The notes: a model not told the origin generated them from the letters alone. A stretch of DNA of 64,000 bases from Novosphingobium sp. KA1 (GCF_017309955.1 NZ_CP021247.1:736001-800000); one strand, 5' to 3'; shown: positions 7,743 through 16,532, numbered from the stretch's first letter. Made by a program: numbers and translations.

Positions 7743-8786
7743 TCAATAGATCATTGCGTCGTCGCTCTTGGGATCGACCAGCATGATCTCGCCGCGATCG
7801 CCGAGCGACTTTGCCAACCGCACCAGCGCGGTCTGCGCTTCCTCGCATTCGCGCGCGCGGACCGGCCCCATCGCGGCCATGTCGTCGCGCATCAGCTTGG
7901 CGGCGCGTTCGGTCATGGCGTTGAAGAAGACCTTCTTCATGTCTTCCGGCGAGCCCTTGAGCGCCAAGGCCAGCTCGCGCTTGTTGCAATTGCGCACGAT
8001 CGTCTGGATCGCGCCGGGCAGCAGGTTGGCGAGATCCTCGAAGGTGAACATCAGCGCGCGGATGCGCTCGGCCGATTCCGGCGCCTTGTCGTCGAGCGCC
8101 TCAAGCATGGCTTCCTCGGTCGAGCGGTCGAGCGCGTTGAACATCTCGGCCATCGTCTCGTGCGGATCGCGCCGCTGCGCGCGCGAGAGGTTGGTCATGA
8201 ACTCGCTCTTGAGCGTCTGCTCGACCTGGACCAGCACGTCCTTCTGCACCGTGTCCATGCGCAGCATGCGCATGACGACGTCGGTGGCGAACTCGCGCGG
8301 GAGTTCCGAAAGCACCCGCGCCGCGTGATCGGGGCGCAGCTTGTGCAGGATCACCGCCACCGTCTGCGGATATTCGTTCTTGAGATAGCCCGCGAGCACC
8401 GCCTCGCTGACGTTGGACAGCTTGTCCCACATCGTGCGGCCGGAAGGACCGCGGATGTCCTCCATGATCTCCTTGACCTTGTCGGTCGGCATGATGCCTT
8501 CCAGCAGGCGCTCGGTGGTCTCGTAGGAGCCATGCAGCGTCGACATGCTCGACACTTCGCCCGAGAACTGCACCAGCAGATATTCGACGACCACCGCCGG
8601 CACGCGGCCGAGCTGCGAGATCGTCGAGGACAGTTCCTTGATCTCCTCGGTCGTCAACTGATCCCAGATCGGGCCGCCCTGCTCGTGGCCGAGCGAGAGC
8701 ATCAGCGCGGCAGCGCGCTGCATTCCCGAAAATTTCTTGAGCTCGGGCGGTTCGCCCACCGCGGCCATCATCGTCACGTCTTTCAT
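7743..8786 (-). CDS. fliG: FliG, motor switch protein
   Basis: A 347-residue FliG from the ATG at 8786 (MKDVTMMAAVGEPPELKKF). Conserved features appear in order: the N-terminal FliF-binding region (GMQRAAALMLSLGHEQGGPI), the middle-domain NEYPQTVAVILHKLRP segment (usually EHPQ in the family), and the C-terminal torque helix region (GSPEDMKKVFFNAMTERAAK, then LMRDDMAAMGPVRARECEEA) with the alternating charges that contact MotA. It heads the leftward run and is divergent from the flaEY-like gene; TCCTATAAG at 8836-8844 lies in the shared gap. The order fliG-fliH-fliF differs from the usual fliF-fliG-fliH. Confidence 0.96.
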   Translation of the reverse strand: MKDVTMMAAVGEPPELKKFSGMQRAAALMLSLGHEQGGPIWDQLTTEEIKELSSTISQLGRVPAVVVEYLLVQFSGEVSSMSTLHGSYETTERLLEGIMPTDKVKEIMEDIRGPSGRTMWDKLSNVSEAVLAGYLKNEYPQTVAVILHKLRPDHAARVLSELPREFATDVVMRMLRMDTVQKDVLVQVEQTLKSEFMTNLSRAQRRDPHETMAEMFNALDRSTEEAMLEALDDKAPESAERIRALMFTFEDLANLLPGAIQTIVRNCNKRELALALKGSPEDMKKVFFNAMTERAAKLMRDDMAAMGPVRARECEEAQTALVRLAKSLGDRGEIMLVDPKSDDAMIY

Positions 8787-8835
8787 CCCCAAAAAAGTCC
8801 GCGAAGCCGACCTGTCGGCACCTGCGACCGTCTAT

Positions 8836-8844
8836 CTTATAGGA
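8836..8844 (-). promoter_or_regulatory. TCCTATAAG promoter element upstream of fliG
   Basis: On the minus strand the site reads TCCTATAAG, about 50 bases before the fliG ATG and inside the fliG/flaEY divergent gap. It is flanked by a short dyad (CTATC and GATAG). Confidence 0.55.
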
Positions 8845-8879
8845 TGATAGCGGACGGGTGCGAAGTCCGGGAGGCAGAA

Positions 8880-11636
8880 TTGACGATAAAGTACAGCAGC
8901 GGGCTCACCGGCCTTTCGATCCTGGGCGGAACCAGCGCCTATACCAGCGCGCTCTCGACCGCGACCTCGACCGAAAGCGCCAAGGTGCTCGCGGCCAAGA
9001 AGGCCTTCACGCTGGCGGCCACCACGCCGCCGTGGAAGACCGACGAGACGGACACCTCCTCGATCACCAAGCAAGCCGCCGCGATCAAGAAGCTGCGCTC
9101 GATCATCGACGATTCCTATAGCCGCGACAGTTCGCTCGACGACCTGCCCGACGTGCGCACCACCTTCACGATCTACAAGGCGCTGACCAGCCTCCAGGTC
9201 CTCGCCGAAAGCGCCGCCAAGTCCGGCACTTCGAAGACCGAGCGCGCGGCGCTGGAAAAGGCCTTCGCCAAAGGCCTCTCCGACCTCCAGACCTATATCG
9301 GCAGCGCCGATACCGACCTTCTGACGCTCAACTTCGGCACTTCGGCCAGCCGCACGCAGACGATCGCGGTAAACAAGCCCGACGTCACCGGCGCGATCGC
9401 GGGCACCGCGGTGTCCACCAAGGAAGGCGACGCGATCACCGGCCTCACCGGCTCCGAAGTGTTCGAGGTCACGCTCACCAAGGGCACGACCACCCAGACG
9501 GTCAGTGTCGACCTGTCGCAATCGACCCAGCCGCCGACACTCGATTCCGTTGCCGCCGCGCTCAATGCCGCAATCGGCGCGACACCGCAGCTCGACGCCA
9601 ACGGCGACCCCGTGCTTGATGCCGACGGCAACCCGGTCAGCCAGTGGAAGTCGAACTTCACGGTCAAGTACGATTCCGAGGCCGAGAAATGGGGCCTCGT
9701 CTTCAACCCCTCGGGCGTCGAGAAAGTTTCGCTCGAGCAGGTCGATGCCGGCGATTCCATCATGGTCGCCAGCGGCGAGACCCGCAAGAGCACGACCACC
9801 GACGCCAATGGCAAGACCGTCGACAATTCCATCACCGATGCCGAAGTCTATCGCTTCTCGGACATCGACGGCGACCTGACCTGGGAACGCCTCGGCACGG
9901 TCAGCGCCGTCGACAGCGCCGCCACCGCCCAGGCCGAAGCCGCCGCCAGCGAGGATGACGACGAGGATACCGACTACACCGTCCATGCCGATACCGCCGC
10001 GCGCGCGATGGTGACCGACAGCGACGGGTTCAGCTACATCGTGGGCACCACCGACGGCGATGTCGGCAGCGCGGTGACCGACGGATCGAACGACCTGTTC
10101 CTCACCAAGGTCGATTCCGAAGGCAATGTCGTCTGGCAGCGCAATCTCGGCGGGGCCGGTTCGGCCTCCGGCTCGGCGATCAGCTTCGCGCCGAACGGTG
10201 ACCTTGTGGTCGCCGGCTCGGTCAGCGGCGAATTCAACAACAGCGATTCCAGCCAGACCGACCTCCTCGTCGCCCGCTACAGCACCAGCGGCGAGGAACT
10301 CTCCGCCACCGCGATCCGCCAGACCGGCAGCGAAACCGCCAATGCCGTCACCGTCGGCAACGACGGCAGCATCTACGTGGCCGGACGGGCCTCGACCGGT
10401 GGCGGCGACGCGGTGATCGTCAAGCTCGATGCCACCGGCACCTTTGTCGAACGCCGCACGATCGACAGCGGCGGCAACGACATGGTCAACGCCCTCGCCA
10501 TCGACGCCTCGGGCAACCTGCTGGCGCTGACCAACGAAAACGGCGTCGCCACGCTGCGCCAGATCGACGCGAACTCGCTCTCGACCGACCTTTCCTCGGT
10601 CACGCTCGGCACTGTCGAGGCCCGCGCCATCGCCGTCTCCGACACCGGCGAGATCGCCGTGGTCGGTGCCACCAGCACGGCCCTCGAAGGCGACCAGGTC
10701 AATACCATCACCGGCGCCCGCGATGCGTTCGTCACGCGTATCGACGCCGGTCTCACCACCGCCAGCACGACCTATATCGGCACCTCGGAGGACGACCAGG
10801 CCGACAGCGTCACCTGGCTGAACGGCACGCTCTACGTCGGCGGACGGACCGCCGGCACGCTGTCGGGCACCAAGGCGGGCTCGACCGACGGCTTCATCGC
10901 CCGGGTCGACGGCGATACCGGCGAAGTGCAGAAAGTCTCGCAGTGGGGCCTCGTCGCTTCCAAGGTCGAGCCGGTGCGCATCACCACGCTCTCGGGCGGC
11001 GACAATGCCCTGGGCGCGCTCGGCCTGCACAGCGGGCTGCTCAATCCGACCACCTCGGCCACGCTGGTCACCCAGACCAGCCTGCGCACCGGCGACGAGT
11101 TCACGATCTCGGTCGACGGCGAGGACGCCAAGACGATCACCATCGCCAAGAACGAGACGATGACCACGCTGGCGGCCAAGATCAAGAAGATCACCGGCAC
11201 CGACGCGACCGTCACCACCTCGCTGGTCGATGGCCAGACCACGCTCAAGATCTCGGTGGCGTCCGGTCATACGCTGGTGCTGGGCGAAGGCAGCGAAGGC
11301 AAGGATGCGCTGGCCAAGCTCGGCCTCTCGCCGGTCAAGCTCAGCACGCCCAAGACCAAGAGCAAGAAGGACCCCGCCGTCACGCCGGGCGGCGCCTATA
11401 GCCTGTCGCTGACCAGCGCGCTCAACCTGACCACCGCCGATGCGGCGGCCAATGCCCTCACCAAGGTCAAGTCGGCGATCTCGATGACGCAGAGCGCCTA
11501 TCGTTCGCTCTACTGGGATTCGACCAAGGCCAACCTGGTCGACGGCACCGTCTCGTCCAACGGCGGGTCGGCCTACCAGAAGGCCCAGCTCGCCAATTAC
11601 CAGGCCGCCCTCTCCCGCCTGACCGGCTCGTCCTGA
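8880..11636 (+). CDS. FlaEY-like large flagellar protein with propeller-type repeats
   Basis: A 918-residue protein. I chose the TTG at 8880 because GGGAGG lies five bases upstream; an ATG at 8844 would add 12 residues but has no ribosome binding site. Three regions are visible: an N-terminal helical region (YSSGLTGLSILGGTSAYTSA), a middle section (about 370-700) with repeated beta-propeller units of the type DLFLTKVDSEGNVVWQRNLG, NDGSIYVAGRAST and DAFVTRIDAG, and a C-terminal helical region (VKSAISMTQSAYRSLYWDST) like axial proteins. This layout resembles the Caulobacter FlaE/FlaY region protein annotated as a flagellar regulatory protein. Its exact role is not known to me. flgB follows 28 bp later. 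Confidence 0.6.
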   Translation: MTIKYSSGLTGLSILGGTSAYTSALSTATSTESAKVLAAKKAFTLAATTPPWKTDETDTSSITKQAAAIKKLRSIIDDSYSRDSSLDDLPDVRTTFTIYKALTSLQVLAESAAKSGTSKTERAALEKAFAKGLSDLQTYIGSADTDLLTLNFGTSASRTQTIAVNKPDVTGAIAGTAVSTKEGDAITGLTGSEVFEVTLTKGTTTQTVSVDLSQSTQPPTLDSVAAALNAAIGATPQLDANGDPVLDADGNPVSQWKSNFTVKYDSEAEKWGLVFNPSGVEKVSLEQVDAGDSIMVASGETRKSTTTDANGKTVDNSITDAEVYRFSDIDGDLTWERLGTVSAVDSAATAQAEAAASEDDDEDTDYTVHADTAARAMVTDSDGFSYIVGTTDGDVGSAVTDGSNDLFLTKVDSEGNVVWQRNLGGAGSASGSAISFAPNGDLVVAGSVSGEFNNSDSSQTDLLVARYSTSGEELSATAIRQTGSETANAVTVGNDGSIYVAGRASTGGGDAVIVKLDATGTFVERRTIDSGGNDMVNALAIDASGNLLALTNENGVATLRQIDANSLSTDLSSVTLGTVEARAIAVSDTGEIAVVGATSTALEGDQVNTITGARDAFVTRIDAGLTTASTTYIGTSEDDQADSVTWLNGTLYVGGRTAGTLSGTKAGSTDGFIARVDGDTGEVQKVSQWGLVASKVEPVRITTLSGGDNALGALGLHSGLLNPTTSATLVTQTSLRTGDEFTISVDGEDAKTITIAKNETMTTLAAKIKKITGTDATVTTSLVDGQTTLKISVASGHTLVLGEGSEGKDALAKLGLSPVKLSTPKTKSKKDPAVTPGGAYSLSLTSALNLTTADAAANALTKVKSAISMTQSAYRSLYWDSTKANLVDGTVSSNGGSAYQKAQLANYQAALSRLTGSS

Positions 11637-11664
11637 TCCTTCGGCCGCGTTAAAGGAATACCCG

Positions 11665-12087
11665 ATGTCCACGCTTCCCCCGCTGCTTGACGGCATGGCC
11701 GCCTCGCTCAAGGCCATGGCCGAACACCAGCGCGTCATTTCCGAAAACATCGCCAACAGCGAGACCCCCGGCTACAAGGCACGCACGGTGACGGCACCGG
11801 ACTTCTCCTCGCTCGTCGCCCAGTATGGCGAGGCGACGGGTACGCCCCATGTCGCCCGCCCGCGGATCGAACTCTCCGCCGCGATGACCGCGCTCGGCGC
11901 CCGCCCCCCGCAGGGCGGCGGCGGCATCGTGCTCGACAGCGACACGAGCGAGACCAAGCCCGATGGCAACAACGTGACCCTGGAAGACCAGCTGCTCACG
12001 CTGGGCCAGGTCCAGGCGGACTACACGGCGATGACCAACATCTACAAGAAACAGATGAATCTGATGAAGCTGGCGATCGGACGATGA
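11665..12087 (+). CDS. flgB: FlgB, proximal rod protein
   Basis: The protein has 140 residues and the FlgB hallmark near the N-terminus (HQRVISENIANSETPGYKAR). The end (LLTLGQVQADYTAMTNIYKK, then QMNLMKLAIG) forms the second half of the coiled axial structure. FlgB is the rod subunit nearest the MS ring, with FliE. It follows the flaEY-like gene and lies about 8 kb from flgC and fliE, with which it is usually in one operon. A strong terminator follows at 12197-12231. Confidence 0.93.
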   Translation: MSTLPPLLDGMAASLKAMAEHQRVISENIANSETPGYKARTVTAPDFSSLVAQYGEATGTPHVARPRIELSAAMTALGARPPQGGGGIVLDSDTSETKPDGNNVTLEDQLLTLGQVQADYTAMTNIYKKQMNLMKLAIGR

Positions 12088-12196
12088 CTGTTCGCACCAG
12101 AACGGCCCAAAAGGAGCCCATCGCCCGGCCGCTCATCTGAAATCATTCACTCCCGTCCGAAGCATCCCCAGATATAGACCGGGCGGGAACAACCTG

Positions 12197-12231
12197 GGCG
12201 CGCTCCCATCGGGAGCACGCCTTCTTTTTTT
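12197..12231 (+). terminator. Rho-independent terminator after flgB
   Basis: An 11-bp stem with one mismatch (GGCGCGCTCCC paired with GGGAGCACGCC around ATC) is followed three bases later by seven T residues. It sits 110 bases after the flgB stop and would end the flaEY-flgB transcript. Confidence 0.8.
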
Positions 12232-12744
12232 CCGGCGGGATAGTACGCCCAGTCTCACCGCTTCCGCATGTCCCCGCCGCTCCTGCCGGTTGCGCGAGCC
12301 CTGCCCGGCAAGGCGCCAGGGCAGACAAGGCCGCAGCGTTCCTGCCCACCGACTTTGCACGAACCGACCGGCGGGACCGGCAACGAGCCGGAAATTTTTA
12401 TCCCGAAACAATAATTTACAGGAACCAAATGGTTCTTTCAGGCGTTGTCGGCTTGAAGGGGAGTTTCCATAATCCAGGTCGACCCGGCGCGATCGAAAAG
12501 CCTCGGCGGCAGCATCCGCGACCTTTTCACAGCACGCGCCCTGCACAGGCCCGGATTGTCGGAAATATTTACAATGGAATAGAATTGGCGGCATCATCGT
12601 GATGAACGCGCCTATTCGCAGGGGACTTTACTAGAACATGACAGGAACAATTTAACTGTTAAAAACCTGTAACTGGGTCCGGCCTACGTTTATTCACCTT
12701 ACAAAGAATCAACGCTTGGCAGTTTTCCTCGCGGACTCTGATCC
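12232..12744. other. Gene-free AT-richer intergenic stretch
   Basis: No convincing coding frame occurs on either strand. The stretch is less GC-rich than its surroundings. The visible structure is TTTAAC-T-GTTAAA (12651-12663), nested between ACAGG and CCTGT. No tRNA or known RNA family was recognised. It probably holds the promoter region for the XRE-type gene downstream. Confidence 0.5.
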
Positions 12745-12768
12745 GACCCATTTTGGGTCATCGACCCA
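12745..12768. promoter_or_regulatory. Triple GACCCA operator-like array
   Basis: GACCCA-TTT-TGGGTC is a perfect dyad (12745-12759), followed three bases later by another GACCCA (12763-12768). It lies about 70 bp before the XRE/S24-like regulator gene, next to a possible promoter around 12771-12800. The layout is typical of an autoregulatory operator with an extra half-site; the regulator itself is the natural candidate. Confidence 0.55.
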
Positions 12769-12835
12769 AGTGTGATATTGACCACCTTAGTGCTTCATGA
12801 AACATCTTGGGCATTGCAATGAAACTCGAGCTTCA

Positions 12836-14110
12836 ATGACCGAAAAATCCGTTCGATCTGGCAGGCGGTCCCGGAAGCCGGTGGCTGCTGCACCCCGGAA
12901 AATCGAGATCGACGCCTGGCGTAATCTCGTGTTTCCGAATGAGATCAGGAAATTCCGCAAGCAGCGCAATATAGGCTCCCTGCTCGAGCTGGCCGAACAG
13001 ATCCCGGACCTGACCTATATTCGCCTCTCCAAGATCGAACGCGGCGAAGTCTTTGCGCGCACCGCGGAACTGCGCGCCATTGCCGCCGCACTGCACGTCG
13101 CCCCGGCCGACCTGCTGATCGACATCGACAAGCCCGCCTTCGATATCGGCAACTGGGCCGAACCGATTGTCGGCAGCGACCATGTCGACCCCGAGAGCGA
13201 CCGCATCGCCGTGCTCATCGCCGCCGCCGTGCGCGCCCGCCGCGCCGCCGACGATGCCCTCACCATTTCCGTGCTGGAAGAGGAATACGGGATCGCGCCG
13301 GTGATCCTCTCGCGGATCGAGAACGCCCACAAGCCGTTCGACCGCTGGAACGACGATGTCCGCAAGGCGCTGCGCCGCCTGCTCGGTGCCAAGGATGACA
13401 GTGCCCTGATCGCCGAGGTCGCCGCGCTTCACGCCGACGGCAAGCTGGACGACATGCTGCCGCTGGTCGCCAACCCCCGCTCGCGCATCGCCAAGACCCG
13501 CGCGCGGATCGCCGCCCTGCGCAAGGAACTGGCCGCCACCGAAGATTCTGCCACGGACACCGGCGCCGATACCGCGAGCCCGCGCCCTGCCGCCCCGCCG
13601 GCGCCGCGCACCGTGTCTGCCGGCTCCCGCGAGCCCCTTGAAACCGCCGTGCTGGAAGGCCCGGTGCCGGTGCTGGACGCCGCCGCCCCGGCCGTTTTGC
13701 CTGCCGCCGAGGCACCCGCACCCGCGTCCAAGGGGCATTCCACTACCGTGCGGCTGGTGCCGGTCTACGGCTCGGCGCTGCCGGACGGCCTGCTCGCCCG
13801 CACGCCCACCGACGCGCTGGTCGAGGCGCCGCGCGGCGCCGGACCGCGCACGTACGGCCTGCGTATTGGTCGCTCGACACTCGGCCCCGGCCTGCCCGGC
13901 CGCGCCATCCTGGTGGTGGACCCCGATCGCTTTCCATCCGCCGGCGGCCTCGCCGTCATCGAACAGGACGAGGGCCTGCGGGTCATCGCCATCACGTTTG
14001 ACCGCCAGGGACAGACACTCGGGTTCAGCCTCAATCCCGACATCGAAGTGGCGCTGGATGCCGTCGACCCGGGCCGCGTCGCCTCCGTGCTTTCGGCAAT
14101 ATTCGAGTAG
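12836..14110 (+). CDS. XRE-family regulator with two HTH regions and an S24-like C-terminal domain
   Basis: About 424 residues from the ATG at 12836; an in-frame ATG at 12797 adds 13 residues and cannot be excluded, as neither has a good ribosome binding site. The first HTH lies at about 40-100 (LSKIERGEVFARTAELRAIA), the second at about 145-190 (YGIAPVILSRIENAHKPFDR). A Pro/Ala-rich linker leads to a LexA/S24-like beta domain at about 290-420 (TYGLRIGRSTLGPGLPGRAI, then SAGGLAVIEQDEGLRVIAI). The Ser of GRST aligns with the S24 nucleophile, but I see no clear catalytic lysine, so self-cleavage is doubtful. Target genes are unknown; the GACCCA array upstream suggests autoregulation. Confidence 0.7.
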   Translation: MTEKSVRSGRRSRKPVAAAPRKIEIDAWRNLVFPNEIRKFRKQRNIGSLLELAEQIPDLTYIRLSKIERGEVFARTAELRAIAAALHVAPADLLIDIDKPAFDIGNWAEPIVGSDHVDPESDRIAVLIAAAVRARRAADDALTISVLEEEYGIAPVILSRIENAHKPFDRWNDDVRKALRRLLGAKDDSALIAEVAALHADGKLDDMLPLVANPRSRIAKTRARIAALRKELAATEDSATDTGADTASPRPAAPPAPRTVSAGSREPLETAVLEGPVPVLDAAAPAVLPAAEAPAPASKGHSTTVRLVPVYGSALPDGLLARTPTDALVEAPRGAGPRTYGLRIGRSTLGPGLPGRAILVVDPDRFPSAGGLAVIEQDEGLRVIAITFDRQGQTLGFSLNPDIEVALDAVDPGRVASVLSAIFE

Positions 14111-14188
14111 GCATTTAATTTTTCTACATTTTTATCGGATCAGCCGTCTCCTCCCATATAAGGGAAGGAGGAGAACAACGGTTCGAAA

Positions 14189-15601
14189 ATGCACAAGGCG
14201 GGCCCGCCCCATTCGAAATCGAAACGTACCGGCAGGCTGCGTAGCCCCGGCCAGCGACACCCCCCGCCTATCGAACTGGAAGCCCGCACCCCGCCCCTGC
14301 GCACAGTAGACCGGCTGATCCGCGCCTTGCGCGAACGCACGGAGCGTCACCCGGCACAGTCCTCCCCCCTGCCCCCCGCACTGCCCCCCGCACTGGCCCC
14401 CGCACTGGCCCTTCTGGTGCTGGACCTGGACCGCTTCAAGCTGGTCAACGACTTGTGCGGCCACCACGCCGGCGACCTGGTCCTTTCGATCGTTTCGGAT
14501 CGCTATGGCCGCGCCGTGGCCAAGTCGGGCGGTGCGCTCGCCCACATCGGCGGCGACGAATTCGCCTGCGTCGTGCCGCTCGGCACCGACAGCGGGGCCG
14601 GCGACGAGTACCGCGCCGAGGCGGTTGCCAGCGACCTTCAGGACATTCTGGCCGCCCCCATCGTGCTGGGCCAGCACATGATCCACCTGACGGCCGCGAT
14701 CGGCATCGCCATCGACCCTTGCGGCGATGTCCCGGCCGAGCACCTGCTGCGCGCCGCCTCGATCGCGATGTCGCACGCCAAGGCGGCGGGCGGCGCCACG
14801 GTGCGGCGCTTCATGCCCGAGATGCTGGCCCGCCTCACCGACCGCGCAGCACTGGAAGAAGCCCTGCGCTCAAGCCTGCTGCGCGGCGAACTGGTGCCCT
14901 ACTACCAGCCGATCGTCGCGCTCCCCTCCCGCACCATCGCCCGCTTCGAACTGCTCGCACGCTGGCAGCACCCGCAGCGCGGCTTGCTGGGGCCGGACCA
15001 GTTCCTGCCGGTCAGCGAAGACCTCCATCTGATCGACGACCTCATGTTCTCCCTGCTGCGCCAGGCCTGCCGCGACGCCCGTGATTGGCCCGACGGCGTG
15101 GGCCTGGCGATCAACATGTCACCCCGCCAGGTCTGCGACCCGGCCCTGGCCGACCACCTCCTGCAGATCGCCTTCGCCAGCGCCTTTCCGCCCGAACGCC
15201 TGACCGTCGAGATCACCGAGGACGCCATGGTGCACAGCCTTGCCGATGCCCGCGCCACCATCGAGACCCTGCGCGGGGCCGGGGTCCATGTCGCGCTCGA
15301 CGATTTCGGAACCGGCTACGGCAGCCTTGCCCGTCTTTGCGAACTGCCGCTCGACACCCTGAAGATCGACCGCACGCTGATCCAGGCCATCGACCGCGAT
15401 GCCGGGCGCAAGCTGGTCAACACCGTGATCGACCTTGGCCGCAGCCTTGGCATGCCGGTAACCGCGGAGGGCGTCGAGACCGAGCAACAGGCGCAGTTCC
15501 TCATCGAACGCGGCTGCGCCTATGCACAGGGCTTCCTGTTCGGCCGTCCCGCCCCGGCGCGCGAGGCGGCCCGCATCGCGGGCCTCGGCCCGCCGCGATA
15601 G
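14189..15601 (+). CDS. GGDEF-EAL cyclic-di-GMP turnover enzyme
   Basis: A 470-residue soluble protein with no membrane segment or sensor domain. The GGDEF domain (about 70-205) keeps LDLDRFKLVNDLCGHHAGD and an intact GGDEF. The EAL domain (about 220-465) has FELLARW in place of EALxRW, which still satisfies ExLxR, plus LAINMSPRQ, VEITEDAM, ALDDFGTGYGSLARL, LKIDRTLI and TAEGVETEQQ, so phosphodiesterase activity looks intact. The N-terminus is Pro/Arg-rich and carries a 12-bp tandem repeat coding PALPPALAPAL. It lies inside the flagellar island and so may set c-di-GMP for the PilZ protein at 22131-22820. A leader hairpin with AGGAGG is 16 bases before the ATG, so the start is slightly uncertain. 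Confidence 0.92.
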   Translation: MHKAGPPHSKSKRTGRLRSPGQRHPPPIELEARTPPLRTVDRLIRALRERTERHPAQSSPLPPALPPALAPALALLVLDLDRFKLVNDLCGHHAGDLVLSIVSDRYGRAVAKSGGALAHIGGDEFACVVPLGTDSGAGDEYRAEAVASDLQDILAAPIVLGQHMIHLTAAIGIAIDPCGDVPAEHLLRAASIAMSHAKAAGGATVRRFMPEMLARLTDRAALEEALRSSLLRGELVPYYQPIVALPSRTIARFELLARWQHPQRGLLGPDQFLPVSEDLHLIDDLMFSLLRQACRDARDWPDGVGLAINMSPRQVCDPALADHLLQIAFASAFPPERLTVEITEDAMVHSLADARATIETLRGAGVHVALDDFGTGYGSLARLCELPLDTLKIDRTLIQAIDRDAGRKLVNTVIDLGRSLGMPVTAEGVETEQQAQFLIERGCAYAQGFLFGRPAPAREAARIAGLGPPR

Positions 15602-15617
15602 TCCTTTCCCCGCGGCA

Positions 15618-15667
15618 GACATGAAAAAGGGTGGAACGCCTGCCGGCGCCCCACCCTTTTTCATGTC
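15618..15667. terminator. Bidirectional terminator between the GGDEF-EAL gene and flgN
   Basis: GACATGAAAAAGGGTGG and CCACCCTTTTTCATGTC form a perfect 17-bp inverted repeat with a 16-base GC-rich loop. A-runs and T-runs within the arms let it work on both strands, ending the rightward GGDEF-EAL transcript and the leftward flgI-flgJ-flgN transcript. Confidence 0.85.
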
Positions 15668-15689
15668 TACGCCCTCGCGGACAGCCGCG

Positions 15690-16100
15690 TCAGTATTCGC
15701 CGTTGAACGAAATCGGCGTCGCCGCGTCGATCCTGGCCATGTCGCCGCTGGCGCCGTAAGTATAGGAACGCTTGCCGGTCAGCCGCTTGGCCTCGTCGGC
15801 AATCGCCGTCATCATCTCCATCGAGAGTTCGATCTGACGCTCCAGCAAGGCGGCGTTGGCGAGCGAGGCCGCGCGCAGTTCGCCCAGGCAATCGGCGAGC
15901 CGCTCGCGGGTTTCCGCATCCATCCGCTCGGTCCACGCGGGCTCGCGGCGATTGCGGCGCGCCAGCGTCTCTTCCAGCTGCGCCACCAGGCGCGCCTTGG
16001 CCGAGGCCAGCGAGGCGAGATCGAGCACGCGCTCGCGCCGCTCCAGCCGCTCGGTCTCTTCCCGCATGACCAGCGAAAGCGAGGTCATGATCTCGATCAT
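15690..16100 (-). CDS. flgN: FlgN-like export chaperone
   Basis: A 136-residue, almost wholly helical protein from the ATG at 16100 (MIEIMTSLSLVMREETERLE). The Leu/Glu/Arg heptad pattern, the LASLASAKARLVAQLEETLA segment, an Asn-containing helix (SLANAALLERQIELSMEMM) and the terminal SYTYGASGDMARI are typical of FlgN, the chaperone of FlgK and FlgL. The longer upstream reading would run into flgJ; the chosen ATG lies one base after the flgJ stop. It is the last gene of the leftward flgC-to-flgN block. FlgN sequences diverge strongly, so the call depends on length, helix pattern and position. Confidence 0.72.
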   Translation of the reverse strand: MIEIMTSLSLVMREETERLERRERVLDLASLASAKARLVAQLEETLARRNRREPAWTERMDAETRERLADCLGELRAASLANAALLERQIELSMEMMTAIADEAKRLTGKRSYTYGASGDMARIDAATPISFNGEY

Positions 16101-16101
16101 T

Positions 16102-16521
16102 TCATTCGGCACTGCCCGTATCCCCCTGCTCGCTGGCCGCCAGGGCGGCCGCAGCCTGTGTCGCACCACTTTGAACGTTGCCTTGCGGGCCCGTGCCCAG
16201 CGTCGAGGCCTTCGGCGCCGCCGCGGTTCCGCCCTGCATGCGGATGATCTGCGCCTCGACGGCGGAGGCGATGCCCAGGCCCTTGCCCTGGGCGATCCGG
16301 TTGCCGATCTGCTCGGCCATCATGCCGCGGAACATTTCCTCGCCGTGGCCGCCGCCGAACTGGTCGTCGACTTCGACGGTCTCCAGCATGATCTTGGCGA
16401 CCTGCCCCGCGAATACCGCCTCGAACTGGCGCGCAACGCCGGCGGGCGACTTGTCCGGCGTGGTCTGGATCTGCCGCGCCGGGGTGGACGCGATCGCGGC
16501 CGCAATCGTCGTGTCGGTCAT
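16102..16521 (-). CDS. flgJ: FlgJ N-terminal type rod-binding protein (no muramidase domain)
   Basis: The protein has 139 residues. Residues 30-95 form the rod-binding domain (VARQFEAVFAGQVAKIMLET, then GGGHGEEMFRGMMAEQIGNR and IAQGKGLGIASAV). It acts as rod cap during rod assembly. The peptidoglycan-cutting C-terminal half found in enterobacterial FlgJ is missing; that job is probably done by the separate lytic enzyme at 38798-39856. It lies between flgI and flgN with short gaps. The tail is Ala/Gln-rich and poorly conserved. Confidence 0.9.
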   Translation of the reverse strand: MTDTTIAAAIASTPARQIQTTPDKSPAGVARQFEAVFAGQVAKIMLETVEVDDQFGGGHGEEMFRGMMAEQIGNRIAQGKGLGIASAVEAQIIRMQGGTAAAPKASTLGTGPQGNVQSGATQAAAALAASEQGDTGSAE

Positions 16522-16532
16522 CCTGCCGCTCC

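Noticed and set aside
8160..8879. Upstream extension of the FlaEY-like reading frame into fliG
   Set aside because: The extension is antisense to fliG. A TTG with a strong ribosome binding site at 8880 gives a sensible N-terminus.
8832..11756. Open frame of 974 codons on the minus strand opposite the FlaEY-like gene
   Set aside because: The translation is a monotone Gly/Asp/Arg/Val pattern produced by the complementary strand of a repetitive gene; no start signal or domain is present.
12651..12663. TTTAACTGTTAAA as a CtrA site
   Set aside because: CtrA sites have TTAA half-sites separated by seven bases; here the spacing is three. I also saw no clear CtrA site at the flagellar promoters.
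14370..14410. 12-bp tandem repeat at the start of the GGDEF-EAL gene as a regulatory repeat
   Set aside because: It is inside the coding region, in frame, and codes a Pro/Ala/Leu linker; no other role is suggested.
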